A stretch of 64,000 nt of DNA from Neoechinorhynchus agilis (Eukaryota > Acanthocephala). Shown in pieces: positions 33,601 to 46,011 of this stretch. Below the pieces are notes generated by a model. That model was not told the origin of the DNA and searched no databases. It was given only the letters and a program-made list of their open reading frames with translations. The stretch is from NCBI GenBank assembly GCA_051530055.1, contig CM121342.1, forward strand, positions 3,410,001-3,474,000. Reading direction: 5' to 3'. The first letter of the stretch is position 1. Every line of letters begins with the position of its first letter. A program made the position numbers and the translations under genes.

Positions 33601-35586
33601 TCTAATAAACATTGCGCCAGTTTGTAGATTACTAGCTAATCGCAATGGTGACAATCTTTAAAGTTCTAACGTTACTGGGGTCAGTCTTTACTCGATGACT
33701 CGCCTTTAAAGCATTTCAAAAAGTCATTTATTACGGTCTGCTTTGCTTTCAATCTTTAATGGAGTTTCCATAACATTACTTTCTTTAGTCGTTTGCTCTT
33801 TCCATACTAAGATTTTTTAATGCTAAATTTAAAATTAAGACTTTCCCAATGTGGTGTTGATTTTTATGTGCCTATACATTTTTGCTAATATTAAAATTTA
33901 TATACTAGCAACTTCTAACACTCGGTGAAAACACGATTATAACTAATTTTTTTCAATATGAAAATACATTTTCGTTACTAGACTCAATTCATTTTCGGAT
34001 TCTCCCTTTAAAGATTTTTTTACACCTTCCAAGCTAATTTTCTCCCATCGCAATTTTTATTGGACCCACAGAAAATAGACTCGTTAGGAGACCTGCAGTT
34101 TAAAATCCTTATCGCCAGTGTATCTTGTTTTTCGAAAAAATACTGAATTTGTCGCTGGGAAATTTGCTTCGACGAAAATTCTGATTGGGCAACATTATAA
34201 AATTCTACAAAATATCATGTTTCGCCTAAAAAAATCCTAACATTATTTTCGTGTTCTAAAATGGACTTCAATTTTTTTCTTTGTTTTTCAAACATCAAAA
34301 ACCGGCTTGCAACCGTCTCCCCACAAAACCCATGACAAATGTATCGATAGAAACAAAAATCGTTGCATCATTCGCTCTCATTAGTTTTAAATTTATTTGT
34401 CTCAAGAATAGTCTGTAGGCGAAAAGCATTCATTTTTTGGACTTAGCACTACAAAATCTACATTGGATTTCTGCAACAAAATTGTGTAGACCGAAGCTAA
34501 AATGTATCGTATTCGGTTAATCGAAAGTTATGTATGTGATCTACACAATGTGTAGTCCGACACCCAGCAGGAGTTCTATAATTACCACAGAACATCCTAA
34601 TTGTCTGGCGTCTACTTATCATAATAGCATTCCACTAAACTGGACAGTCGTCGGCTATAATTTTTTGGGTTTGAAAAAGAAACAAACTTTTTTGATCTCG
34701 TCTAAATTTTATGGCTCCATGTTTGAGCATTAGCAGGTGCGACGCTTCCTAACGGCGGAGAATGATTGAAGGCGTCGAAACACAACTTGTCTAAGGGCCT
34801 TAGATAATATTTGCTCGGTAATCGAGTCTTATAAACCTCGAGGGGAAAACTCTATGTGAAAAATCGACGCGGACTCGAATGGTATGCCGCTCAGTCATTG
34901 AACATGGGCGAAAATACCGGGAAATCTAATCAAATTTTAGACATGTTTAACAAAGTTATGTCAATTTAATTTTAAGCGTAAAATTTCGACACTTTACTAA
35001 CTTCATGTAGAGTCAAATGCTTTTTTTCGCAATGGGTTTTAGGCTCGAAATGAGTAGGCACATGAAAATGAAATTTTTGATCACCCCTTTTCGCTTGGAA
35101 TAATCCCATTAAAAAATTAGTTCTTCAAATCAAAGACTATGTAGTTCTATCTTTTGTTTGATATCAATATACTTTTGCTATTTTTAAAAAAAAATATCAT
35201 CAGAATAGTTCTTGTTGACACTATTGAAGGGTTTTTTCGGTCGTATGCCTAAAGGGAAATATATTCGGAATTTATTTTAAAAGTGCAATTTCTCTCATTA
35301 TACGCTTTTGGTTTGTCAATGTCAATAAAGTCACGCAGATTTGCACTCACCTACAGAACGTTATTGACCTCGATACTCAACTTCTTGCTTATAATTTTTA
35401 TAAGTTCATTAATAAATTTTTCATAATCAACAAAGTTTCAAACTATATCATGTTAATTCTTAGTGAGCTCACAAAAAGTAAAAAATAATCATTTCAATCT
35501 TTGCTGTCATTATACAGACTCAAAAATTAGATATCTGCTTTAACCATATACTTCGTGATGATCAAGTTAAAATTGTGGTCACACGG
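30619..35586. other. Long stretch without a supportable gene
   Basis: Scattered short frames only. Two are slightly suggestive: 31378-31572 (hydrophobic) and 32774-32998 (balanced composition, PADDGIKSQIRPFKN). Neither has an ATG context, splice partners or homology I recognise. No RNA gene or clear repeat is visible. Confidence 0.4.
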
Positions 35587-35697
35587 TAAATAATTTTTCA
35601 TTAAAGATGTTCTGCGAACTGAGGAGGTTCACAGAACGCTTTCAATAAAAAATTATTAATCAAATTATCCGGTACCTCCTCACATACCGACATTGCG
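35587..35697 (-). repeat. Family-2 dispersed element, rearranged
   Basis: Contains taaataatttttcattaaag, an inverted pair gttctgcgaac / gttcacagaac, and the terminal motif ggtacctcctcacataccgac seen in inverse orientation at 12.6, 25.3 and 52.5 kb. The CUGANGA part is lost. Confidence 0.55.
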
Positions 35698-35886
35698 AAA
35701 TATTTCGTATAATCTGGAGTAAACTCACCATAATTTTAGTATACCTGCTTTTAATATTTGTAGAATACAAGGCGCTATTTCCGCATTTGTGGCCGTCGAA
35801 ATTTCCAACAGAAAAACACGATTATCGGGAATTTATTTGATCGCAGAAATCCGTATAACAGAAAATCGATTTTAGAAATTCTATAC

Positions 35887-38251
35887 CCTTCCTCCACTGG
35901 GCTGCATTCTCCACTAAAGACGCCACAATTTCCTGGATCATATTTGAAATTGCTTAAAAATTAAATATTTACGATATCATCTTCTTGAGATATTTACTAT
36001 TTTGTTTGTCCTTCCTCCACTGGGCTGCATTCTCCACTAAAGACGCTACAATTTCCTGGATCATATTTGAAAAAGCTTAAAAATTAAATATTTACGATCT
36101 CATCTTCTTGAGATATTTTCCATTTCGTTTGTCCCCCCTTCACGGTGCTGCATTCTCCACTAAAGACGCCACAATTTCCTGGATCATATTTGAAAAAGCT
36201 TAAAAATTAAATATTTACGATCTCATCTTCTTGAGATATTTTCCATTTCGTTTGTCCTTCCTCCACTGGGCTACATTCTCCACTAAAGACGCCACAATTT
36301 CCTGGATCATATTTGAAAAAGCTTAAAAATTAAATATTTACGATCTCATCTTCTTGAGATATTTTCCATTTTGTTTGTCCTTCCTCCACTGGGCTGCATT
36401 CTCCACTAAAGACGCCACAATTTCCTGGATCATATTTGAAAAAGCTTAAAAATTAAATATTTACGATCTCATCTTCTTGAGATATTTTCCATTTTGTTTG
36501 TCCTTCCTCCACTGGGCTGCATTCTCCACTAAAGACGCCACAATTTCCTGGATCATATTTGAAAAAGCTTAAAAATTAAACATTTACGATCTCATCTTCT
36601 TGAGATATTTTCCATTTTGTTTGTCCTTCCTCCACTGGCTGCATTCTCCACTAAAGACGCTACAATTTCCTGGATCATATTTGAAAAAGCTTAAAAATTA
36701 AATATTTACGATCTCATCTTCTTGAGATATTTTCCATTTCGTTTGTCCTTCCTCCACTGGGCTGCATTCTCCACTAAAGACGCCACAATTTCCTGGATCA
36801 TATTTGAAAAAGTAAAAATTAAATATTTACGATCTCATCTTCTTGAGATATTTTCCATTTTGTTTGTCCTTCCTCCACTGGGCTGCATTCTCCACTAAAG
36901 ACGCCACAATTTCCTGGATCATATTTGAAAAAGCTTAAAAATTAAATATTTACGATCTCATCTTCTTGAGATATTTTCCATTTTGTTTGTCCTTCCTCCA
37001 CTGGGCTGCATTCTCCACTAAAGACGCCACAATTTCCTGGATCATATTTGAAAAAGCTTAAAAATTAAATATTTACGATCTCATCTTCTTGAGATATTTT
37101 CCATTTCGTTTGTCCTTCCTCCACTGGGCGACATTCTCCACTAAAGACGCCACAATTTCCTGGATCATATTTGAAAAAGCTTAAAAATTAAACATTTACC
37201 ATCTCATCTTCTTGAGATATTTTCCATTTTGTTTGTCCTTCCTCCACTGGCTGCATTCTCCACTAAAGACGCTACAATTTCCTGGATCATATTTGAAAAA
37301 GCTTAAAAATTAAATATTTACGATCTCATCTTCTTGAGATATTTTCCATTTTGTTTGTCCTTCCTCCACTGACCTGCATTCTCCACTAAAGACGCCACAA
37401 TTTCCTGGATCATATTTGAAAAAGCTTAAAAATTAAATATTTACGATCTCATCTTCTTGAGATATTTTCCATTTTGTTTGTCCTTCCTCCACTGGGCTGC
37501 ATTCTCCACTAAAGACGCCACAATTTCCTGGATCATATTTGAAAAAGCTTAAAAATTAAATATTTACGATCTCATCTTCTTGAGATATTTTCCATTTTGT
37601 TTGTCCTTCCTCCACTGGGCTGCATTCTCCACTAAAGACGCCACAATTTCCTGGATCATATTTGAAAAAGCTTAAAAATTAAATATTTACGATCTCATCT
37701 TCTTGAGATATTTTCCATTTTGTTTGTCCTTCCTCCACTGGGCTGCATTCTCCACTAAAGACGCCAATTTCCTGATCATATTTGAAAAAGCTTAAAAATT
37801 AAATATTTACGATCTCATCTTCTTGAGATATTTTCCATTTTGTTTGTCCTTCCTCCACTGGCTGCATTCTCCACTAAAGACGCCACAATTTCCTGGATCA
37901 TATTTGAAAAAGCTTAAAAATTAAATATTTACGATCTCATCTTCTTGAGATATTTTCCATTTTGTTTGTCCTTCCTCCACTGGGCTGCATTCTCCACTAA
38001 AGACGCTACAATTTCCTGGATCATATTTGAAAAAGCTTAAAAATTAAATATTTACGATCTCATCTTCTTGAGATATTTTCCATTTTGTTTGTCCTTCCTC
38101 CACTGAGCTGCATTCTCCACTAAAGACGCCACAATTTCCTGGATCATATTTGAAAAAGCTTAAAAATTAAATATTTACGATCTCATCTTCTTGAGATATT
38201 TTCCATTTTGTTTGTCCTTCCTCCACTGTGCTGCATTCTCCACTAAAGACC
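35887..38251. repeat. Satellite array 1: about 19 copies of a 123-bp unit
   Basis: The unit begins ccttcctccactgggctgc and includes cacaatttcctggatcat and a small hairpin ATCTCA-TCTTCT-TGAGAT. Units are mostly over 95% alike. The array ends within a unit (ccactaaagac) 146 bases before the ATG of the next gene. Variant units recur with a five-unit spacing (see findings). Confidence 0.95.
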
Positions 38252-38397
38252 TAATCTGCTTTCGCTGTCCTCGTGCTTTTTCGATAGCTTTCGATGTATC
38301 CCGATAATTTTAGACCTTTAAGTTGTCAGTGTGTGTCGACTGTTCGTTCTCACGGTCTCTCCAACAGATATCAATCTATTGTTAGGATTTAAACTAG

Positions 38398-39027
38398 ATG
38401 ACCGGTAATCGCAAATGCATTGTCAGTCACCAGCACAGCCCTAGGACATGTGCCAAAGGTTATCCCGGACAAAAGTCGTATAACGTCCTCACAAATTCGG
38501 GAGCCGTATCGCTATCGTACTCGACTTCAAGTGGATATTCCAGCGATCATTCATTAAAAGGACCTAAGAAGTTTTCCAGTGAGCTTAGGCACGATCATTT
38601 ATCGAATATAGAAGTGAACCTCGACGAAAGGCCGGACCCCTTGCGCGAGAAATGCAACTGCCTTCGTAAATCTGTTAAAAAAGGATGTCAGAGAATCCGT
38701 GAAGCTTTTCCTTCAATCCTACCGTGTGCTGCAGTCCAAATAGTGGAAGAAGAAGATCCTATTAAGTGGCATAATGCAAGAGCGTATAAAAACAATTACA
38801 ACGTAATTTCTCCATCCGGAAAATATCGTCAATATTTTAGTTCCATGATTTTGGAAGCAAGCAGATATGATAATCAACCTTTTGCAAGTGATGAAGATAT
38901 TCTTTGTGATCTTGAAGTGCGAGCATATTTTTTCCCGTCAGAGGTTAAGCACATTGAACAGCTAAGAAGGACGAGATTGTTCGATCCGGTTCCCAGAAAG
39001 GGGTTCATTCGATCTACATTGTGTTGA
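38398..39027 (+). CDS. Unrecognised 209-residue protein between satellites
   Basis: Single-exon frame with ATG at 38398 (MTGNRKCIVS) and TGA after RSTLC. The N-terminal half is Ser/Gly/Tyr rich and probably disordered (SLSYSTSSGYSSDHSLKG). The middle has Cys and basic residues (KCNCLRKSVKKGCQRIREAF). The C-terminal half looks folded (SPSGKYRQYFSSMILEASRY; DEDILCDLEVRAYFFPSEVKHIEQLRRTRLFD). No signal peptide or TM segment. Codon composition is richer in G+C than the flanking satellites, supporting a real gene. Function unknown. Confidence 0.65.
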   Translation: MTGNRKCIVSHQHSPRTCAKGYPGQKSYNVLTNSGAVSLSYSTSSGYSSDHSLKGPKKFSSELRHDHLSNIEVNLDERPDPLREKCNCLRKSVKKGCQRIREAFPSILPCAAVQIVEEEDPIKWHNARAYKNNYNVISPSGKYRQYFSSMILEASRYDNQPFASDEDILCDLEVRAYFFPSEVKHIEQLRRTRLFDPVPRKGFIRSTLC

Positions 39028-39126
39028 ACGGTTCACACGAGATTTTTTGAGCACGATTTGTGTAATTAATAAATGTACGTTAACTAAGAAATTTGTGTTA
39101 AGATCGAAAAAATCTTCTATTTGAAC

Positions 39127-41552
39127 CAGTTTCTCAGTTTATAAAAACAAAAAACCCAACCTTCGATTTGATTGATATATTGCGCAGATCATAACAAACT
39201 CATTAATTTATTTGTGTCTGCCATTTTAAGCAAATAAAATGGTTCGTTTTTCTCGTATTTATAAAACCCACACCGATTTTAGTTTCTCAGTTTATAAAAA
39301 CAAAAAACCCAACCTTCGATTTGATTGATATATTGCGCAGATCATAACAAACTCATTAATTTATTTGTGTCTGCCATTTTAAGCAAATAAAATGGTTCGT
39401 TTTTCTCGTATTTATAAAACCCACACCGATTTTAGTTTCTCAGTTTATAAAAACAAAAAAACCCAACCTTCGATTTGATTGATATATTGCGCAGATCATA
39501 ACAAACTCATTAATTTATTTGTGTCTGCGATTTTAAGCAAATAAAATGGTTCGTTTTTCTCGTATTTATAAAACCCACACCGATTTTAGTTTCTCAGTTT
39601 ATAAAAACAAAAAAAACCCAACCTTCGATTTGATTGATATATTGCGCAGATCATAACAAACTCATTAATTTATTTGTGTCTGCCATTTTAAGCAAATAAA
39701 ATGGTTCGTTTTTCTCGTATTTATAAAACCCACACCGATTTTAGTTTCTCAGTTTATAAAAACAAAAAACCCAACCTTCGATTTGATTGATATATTGCGC
39801 AGATCATAACAAACTCATTAATTTATTTGTGTCTGCCATTTTAAGCAAATAAAATGGTTCGTTTTTCTCGTATTTATAAAACCCACACCGATTTTAGTTT
39901 CTCAGTTTATAAAAACAAAAAACCCAACCTTCGATTTGATTGATATATTGCGCAGATCATAACAAACTCATTAATTTATTTGTGTCTGCCATTTTAAGCA
40001 AATAAAATGGTTCGTTTTCTCGTATTTATAAAACCCACCGATTTAGTTTCTCAGTATAAAAACAAAAAACCCAACCTTCGATTTGATTGATATATTGCGC
40101 AGATCATAACAAACTCATTAATTTATTTGTGTCTGCCATTTTAAGCAAATAAAATGGTTCGTTTTTCTCGTATTTATAAAACCCACACCGATTTTAGTTT
40201 CTCAGTTTATAAAAACAAAAAACCCAACCTTCGATTTGATTGATATATTGCGCAGATCATAACAAACTCATTAATTTATTTGTGTCTGCCATTTTAAGCA
40301 AATAAAATGGTTCGTTTTTCTCGTATTTATAAAACCCACACCGATTTTAGTTTCTCAGTTTATAAAAACAAAAAACCCAACCTTCGATTTGATTGATATA
40401 TTGCGCAGATCATAACAAACTCATTAATTTATTTGTCTGCGATTTTAAGCAAATAAAATGGTTCGTTTTCTCGTATTTATAAAACCCACACCGATTTTAG
40501 TTTCTCAGTTTATAAAAACAAAAAACCCAACCTTCGATTTGATTGATATATTGCGCAGATCATAACAAACTCATTAATTTATTTGTCTGCGATTTTAAGC
40601 AAATAAAATGGTTCGTTTTTCTCGTATTTATAAAACCCACACCGATTTTAGTTTCTCAGTTTATAAAAACAAAAAACCCAACCTTCGATTTGATTGATAT
40701 ATTGCGCAGATCATAACAAACTCATTAATTTATTTGTCTGCCATTTTAAGCAATAAAATGGTTCGTTTTTCTCGTATTTATAAAACCCACACCGATTTTA
40801 GTTTCTCAGTTTATAAAAACAAAAAACCCAACCTTCGATTTGATTGATATATTGCGCAGATCATAACAAACTCATTAATTTATTTGTGTCTGCCATTTTA
40901 AGCAAATAAAATGGTTCGTTTTTCTCGTATTTATAAAACCCACACCGATTTTAGTTTCTCAGTTTATAAAAACAAAAAACCCAACCTTCGATTTGATTGA
41001 TATATTGCGCAGATCATAACAAACTCATTAATTTATTTGTGTCTGCCATTTTAAGCAAATAAAATGGTTCGTTTTTCTCGTATTTATAAAACCCACACCG
41101 ATTTTAGTTTCTCAGTTTATAAAAACAAAAAACCCAACCTTCGATTTGATTGATATATTGCGCAGATCATAACAAACTCATTAATTTATTTGTCTGCCAT
41201 TTTAAGCAAATAAAATGGTTCGTTTTTCTCGTATTTATAAAACCCACACCGATTTTAGTTTCTCAGTTTATAAAAACAAAAAACCCAACCTTCGATTTGA
41301 TTGATATATTGCGCAGATCATAACAAACTCATTAATTTATTTGTGTCTGCCATTTTAAGCAAATAAAATGGTTCGTTTTTCTCGTATTTATAAAACCCAC
41401 ACCGATTTTAGTTTCTCAGTTTATAAAAACAAAAAACCCAACCTTCGATTTGATTGATATATTGCGCAGATCATAACAAACTCATTAATTTATTTGTGTC
41501 TGCGATTTTAAGCAAATAAAATGGTTCGTTTTTCTCGTATTTATAAAACCCG
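39127..41552. repeat. Satellite array 2: about 16 copies of a 154-bp unit
   Basis: Unit landmarks: agtttctcagtttataaaaa, ccaaccttcgatttgattg, gcgcagatcataacaaactc, gcaaataaaatggttcg. Copies differ by short indels (a gt drop in ttgtgtctgc, and different A-run lengths). It starts 100 bases past the stop of the preceding gene and contains an AATAAA-like string in every unit. Confidence 0.95.
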
Positions 41553-41720
41553 CCTATCAAAGTCAAGTTATCTCTACACTTTCGAAAATCCTACATTAAA
41601 AATCGTACTTACCTAGTCCACCACCACCACCACCGCGACTTTTGTTATACTTTACCCTGTCAAAAAGGACACAAAAAACACTTGACATTTGTACAAAGAG
41701 CATTTGAAACAAAAATGTTT

Positions 41721-41729
41721 TATATATAA
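41721..41729 (+). promoter_or_regulatory. TATA box of the LRR gene
   Basis: TATATATAA lies 30 bases before the ATG at 41759. The spacing implies a very short 5'UTR or a slightly displaced start site. A (CCA)n run precedes it at 41617-41634. Confidence 0.5.
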
Positions 41730-41758
41730 TCGCTCTCTTTCGTGAAGACGGTCCTCAA

Positions 41759-43096
41759 ATGCTTCTCGCTTTTCTTTTTTTTACTAATATCTTCTCAGTT
41801 GGTACATCTACAAACCACTTGTTCACATTATGCGATTATCCCGAGATTAATGGCAGTACCGTCAAGTTCAATAAATGCGGCCACAGATCTTCATGGTTTG
41901 TGAGTACTTCAAGCAAAGTACAGATAGAAATATTGGGCAAAAAGGGAACCTTTAAGGTTTTTGAATCTATCGGTTTAAACATCAACGACTTCCCGGACGA
42001 TTTTTCTGCTCAATTCGTAAATATAGAGGAAGTCAAGATATTGGAACCGAGGGATAAGAACAAAGCAAGAATAAAGCCTTTCAGTGGTGCCAAGAAGCTC
42101 TCCATAAACAATGGTTCTCTTACATCGATAGAACAATTTGCTTTCGACTCCTTTGACCGACTTACTCATCTTTCGCTTTCACATAATCTGCTCGAACGCA
42201 TGGAATATGAAGTCCTGCAGGATATGAAACAACTTACTCATCTTGAACTCAGTTACAACAAGATAAGGGAGACTTCACCGATAGTCGCTAAATGTGGTCT
42301 TAAATACATTGGCTTATCTCACAATGATGTTAGGAATATTTTAATTTCCGATGAGGCTTGTTTGAAGGATCTCGACGAACTCGATCTTCGATTTAATCCT
42401 CTTCTTTTGATTACCGTTGATAAAAGCGGTATAAATCTAAAGAAGTTAAGATTCTCGGTAGTGCAAGAAATGGCAGATATGTTTGAAAATGTAAAAAAAT
42501 TAACTAAACTCACATGGATAGAAATGGTTGGATCAGAGGTTATGTCGTTTGATGTATCTTCGATTAAAGGCTTCAATGCACTTATGTATCTTGGACTGAC
42601 TAATACTTTACTGTTTAAGGTTCCTTCTGGTCTCAGTGAAACTAATGAAAAGGTCTCAATACTCGATCTGGGAAGTAACTATATCACAAAAATCGCAGAA
42701 CATGATTTCGCTCATTGGGATAGCATACAAGTACTTGTGCTTAGTAACAACTTTATTTGGAACATAGAACCTTTTGCTTTTGGTTATCTTCAAATATTGG
42801 AACAGTTATATCTCGCCTCAAATCTTATAGAACGTATTGATATTCATTCCTTCTTCGGTCTAAAGAATGTTAAAATTCTCGATTTGTATGACAATCGTAT
42901 TGAAGTTGTGGAAAGTGATACTTTAAAACATTTAATATTGCTCGAACAGCTCATTCTGGAGAAAAATCCAATAAGAAGTATTCATCCCGCTGCTTTGGAT
43001 CATTCAACGAAGTTTAAAGAACTCAACATTAAAGAAAACAAGATAAGTGATTCGGCAATTATTTTCGCTGACGCTAAATACAAAGTCATTGAATAA
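41759..43096 (+). CDS. Secreted leucine-rich-repeat protein
   Basis: 445 residues, single exon. Signal peptide MLLAFLFFTNIFSVGTS. A short Cys-bearing N-terminal segment (CDYPEINGS..KCGH) precedes about a dozen LRRs starting near residue 110, e.g. LTHLSLSHNLLERM, LTHLELSYNKIRE, VSILDLGSNYITKI, VLVLSNNFIWNI, LEQLYLASNLIERI and VKILDLYDNRIEVV. There is no C-terminal TM helix or clear Cys cap, so the product is expected outside the cell as a binding protein. Partner unknown. It is convergent with the EF-hand gene (246 bases between the stops). Confidence 0.85.
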   Translation: MLLAFLFFTNIFSVGTSTNHLFTLCDYPEINGSTVKFNKCGHRSSWFVSTSSKVQIEILGKKGTFKVFESIGLNINDFPDDFSAQFVNIEEVKILEPRDKNKARIKPFSGAKKLSINNGSLTSIEQFAFDSFDRLTHLSLSHNLLERMEYEVLQDMKQLTHLELSYNKIRETSPIVAKCGLKYIGLSHNDVRNILISDEACLKDLDELDLRFNPLLLITVDKSGINLKKLRFSVVQEMADMFENVKKLTKLTWIEMVGSEVMSFDVSSIKGFNALMYLGLTNTLLFKVPSGLSETNEKVSILDLGSNYITKIAEHDFAHWDSIQVLVLSNNFIWNIEPFAFGYLQILEQLYLASNLIERIDIHSFFGLKNVKILDLYDNRIEVVESDTLKHLILLEQLILEKNPIRSIHPAALDHSTKFKELNIKENKISDSAIIFADAKYKVIE

Positions 43097-43342
43097 AAGA
43101 AAAAATTTTCTATGAAAAGGAAAAACTCGATCGAATTTACCAAAAAAACACAATTCTCACTTTATAATGGACTAAATTTAACTGTATATCATTTTTGCTT
43201 CCATACTCGTAAACCGATTAATAAACACATTAAAAGGTCTCATTTGCAACAGTAGAATTTATGTGACTTTAATTTTGGTCAGATTTACGGTCCAAAAATG
43301 TCCATTGCCGCAATTTATCATCAACGTAAACCAAACAAGAAT

Positions 43343-43987
43343 TTATTTTTTAGCGATCTTTAAAACTTTGGCAACCCATATAGGATCGCATAAAAGTATT
43401 AGCAACTCGAATAAATCAGGAAACTCTTCTTCTTCTTTTAGTTCTCGTCGGATCCTGTTCTCAAGCGCTTCAATTGAACTTTCGTGAACTTTACGAAGAA
43501 TCAGCTTAGAACGTCTATGGAAATAAATTTCTAACAAACGCAAATCGAGTGCTACGCTAAGTGCACTTTTAAATTCCATGTAACTAATCGTCCCGTTCCC
43601 TGCATAATCAATCAATTTAAACATATTTTCAAGACGCTCGCTGTCGAGCACAAATCCACGTAGAAGTAAAAAAGTATTAATATGATCTTTCTCAATCTCT
43701 AGCTTCGAACATCCTCGGATTTCATGATAAAATTCAGCCGTTTTTTTACTGAACATATTTCCTCGATTAGTAGGTTTTAATGTGTAAAAGCGCTTCTGGA
43801 GGTCGTTCAATGGGTCGGTGTAAACCTCCCATGAAAAGGCATCGCGTTGAAGTTCCTTGTTTTTAAATACATTTCCGCACTTTTGGGTACCATTTTCATT
43901 ACTACAATTTTGTATGAGGGACTCTAGGTCGAAATTGACCACTTCCTTGGCAGAATAAATTCGTTCTTCGTCTTCAACCGGTTCCAT
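43343..43987 (-). CDS. EF-hand protein
   Basis: 214 residues, single exon (MEPVEDEERIYSAKE..). One EF-hand is recognisable at about residues 120-140: FKLIDYAGNGTISYMEFKSAL, with D, N, T and final E at loop positions 1, 5, 7 and 12 but Ala at position 3, so calcium binding may be weak. Around it are helical, charged segments (KLEIEKDHINTFLLLRGF; EALENRIRRELKEEEEFPDLFELL). No signal or membrane segment. Likely a cytosolic calcium-responsive or structural partner; family not identified. Confidence 0.7.
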   Translation of the reverse strand: MEPVEDEERIYSAKEVVNFDLESLIQNCSNENGTQKCGNVFKNKELQRDAFSWEVYTDPLNDLQKRFYTLKPTNRGNMFSKKTAEFYHEIRGCSKLEIEKDHINTFLLLRGFVLDSERLENMFKLIDYAGNGTISYMEFKSALSVALDLRLLEIYFHRRSKLILRKVHESSIEALENRIRRELKEEEEFPDLFELLILLCDPIWVAKVLKIAKK

Positions 43988-44070
43988 TCTGGTTTCGTGG
44001 CGTGATTAAGAAACTACTGTTGATATTATCCATAAATGCCATGGAAACTTCGTTTCAAAAAAAAGGATTG

Positions 44071-44790
44071 TAACCCGTAGATAACTCGATGTCTATTGGT
44101 TGTTTGGTATCTGAATGAAATGTATCGACAATGTGTAAAACTTTTAACTTCAGAACATCGCTATGAATTATTTGAGAAAATAGTGAAATACTACTCGATT
44201 TTCCAGCTTTAAAATGATGAAGAAAATCTTTATTTCCGAGCGTTCGTCGTCTTATGGCTTCTTCAGGAATTAAAGTATTTTATTCACACTCAAATACACA
44301 TGCCTATCTCCTCCTTTATTTAGAAATATCTTTATGGAACATCGTAGTTATCCGTTTGCCTTCATTCGACTGTGAATAAAATACTTAAATAATTCAAGAA
44401 AAGCCGTAACCCGTAGATAACTCGATGTCTATTGGTTGTTTGGTATCTGAATGAAATGTATCGACTATGTGTAAAACTTTTAACTTCAGAACATCGCTAT
44501 GAATTATTTGAGAAAATAGTGAAATACTACTCGATTTTCCAGCTTTAAAATGATGAAGAAAATCTTTATTTCCGAGCGTTCGTCGTCTTATGGCTTCTTC
44601 AGGAATTAAAGTATTTTATTCACACTCAAATACACATGCCTATCTCCTCCTTTATTTAGAAATATCTTTATGGAACACCGTAGTTATCCGTTTGCCTTCA
44701 TTCGACTGTGAATAAAATACTTAAATAATTCATGAGAAAGCCGTAAAACGGCGTACGCTCGGAAATAAAGATTTTTCTTTATCATTACAA
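44071..44790 (-). repeat. Tandemly duplicated hairpin element (family 3, hammerhead-like)
   Basis: Two 336-bp direct copies (44071-44406, 44407-44740). Each holds, on minus, CTGAAGAAGCCATAAGACG then CGAACGCTCGG (44266-44242 and 44602-44578), and the pair tatttttattcacac/gtgtgaataaaata. The second copy also retains the far arm (gccgtaaaacggcgtacgctcgg, to about 44780), which the first has lost. GAAC replaces GAAA. Confidence 0.6.
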
Positions 44791-44801
44791 CAGTTCGCAT
44801 A

Positions 44802-45097
44802 AGTGTCAATTTAAAAAACAATACTTGGTTATTTCTATTCTTTTTTTTAATGTATGATTAATATTTTCTACATGAAATCAACCACACCACTGCTTTCTAT
44901 TCTTAAATAAGATCTTTAGATCGGAAAATTTTCCTTTTGAGATTATGGTAGTGTCAATTTAAAAAACAATACTTGGTTATTTCTATTCTTTTTTTAATGT
45001 ATGATTAATATTTTCTACATGAAATCAACCACACCACTGCTTTCTATTCTTAAATAAGATCTTTAGATCGGAAAATTTTCCTTTTGAGATTATGGTA
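44802..45097. repeat. Direct duplication, 148-bp unit x2
   Basis: agtgtcaatttaaaaaacaa.. through ..gagattatggta occurs twice back to back with one T-run difference. Confidence 0.9.
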
Positions 45098-45194
45098 ATT
45101 GCACATATTTCAATGCTAAGATGACCCAATGTATAAAAATTGAAAAGAAATTATTTTAGTTTCAGTTTTAATTAGCGATGTTTGATTCAGAGCC

Positions 45195-45455
45195 TTTTCG
45201 TTGACCTTCTTCAGTCAATCTTCAATTTAAAAGAAGCATTGTCAAATAGTTTATCCGATGGGACTCGCAGACTGAGTTTGTAGTCAGCTTTGTTGCTTGC
45301 AAGAACTTCGGTGCCATCCAAATTGATCGCGTGCCCACTGTCATTGATGTGAGACACTAATGCCATGGTCACATCAGACTTTTTGATAGCTGCTCTTCTG
45401 TGCTCAGCAGCCCTTCCGTTTATAGATTGTTCGTTTGAACCACTTTCAAGATAAA
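45195..45455 (-). mobile_element. Penelope-like GIY-YIG endonuclease remnant
   Basis: An uninterrupted minus frame reads ..IYLESGSNEQSINGRAAEHRRA, then TMALVSHINDSGHAINLDG and TEVLASNKADYKLSLR, closely following the layout of Penelope-type endonucleases (YIG-like start, R-x3-EH, SA-L--H---GH-I---, then an L-RE stretch). It stops at ..KLKID. Immediately after, 45214-45196 has CTGAAGAAGGTCAACGAAA, a hammerhead-like pair with most of stem II deleted. 43988-44070 and 45456-46011 have no supportable gene. Confidence 0.65.
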
Positions 45456-46011
45456 TCTATTTCGGAATCAAACATCGCTAATTGAAACTACAAAAAATTG
45501 AGTCTGCGGCTAGCTTACGATTTATACTATAGATACAATCATACAAAGAGAGAGTATCGAAATTTATTCCAATGATCTTCAAAAAGAGCATTTCGTATAA
45601 GCGATTCCTTCGAAAATAATCGATTGAATTTCCCTTCCTTTTAAAATTCATCAACAAAAGATCACACATTGGCTTTATCCTGCCAGCTTACAAAGCTATA
45701 AAATCGAAGTTTTACATACTTAAATTAAGGTGAAATTAAATATTTAATTTTTAAACTCATTTGATCGAATGGCACTATTAAATAAAATGTGAAATAGTAA
45801 AGTTTTCCTACGAAAACTGCAACCGAGAGAGATATAGAAAGCGGCGAGCACATCTTTGAGAGAAACGAAAACGCTCAAATACTCCAAATATCTTAGAATT
45901 GTACAGAAAATATCTAAAAACCGAAAAGCAATGCTCAATAAAACATTTATTATATTATAATTTTGGTGAACATATTCCCCCGGTAATAGCATATTTGATT
46001 TATTGGAGATA

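Noticed and set aside
35887-41552. CRISPR-like arrays
   Set aside because: Units are directly abutting tandem satellites with no unique spacers, in a eukaryotic genome.
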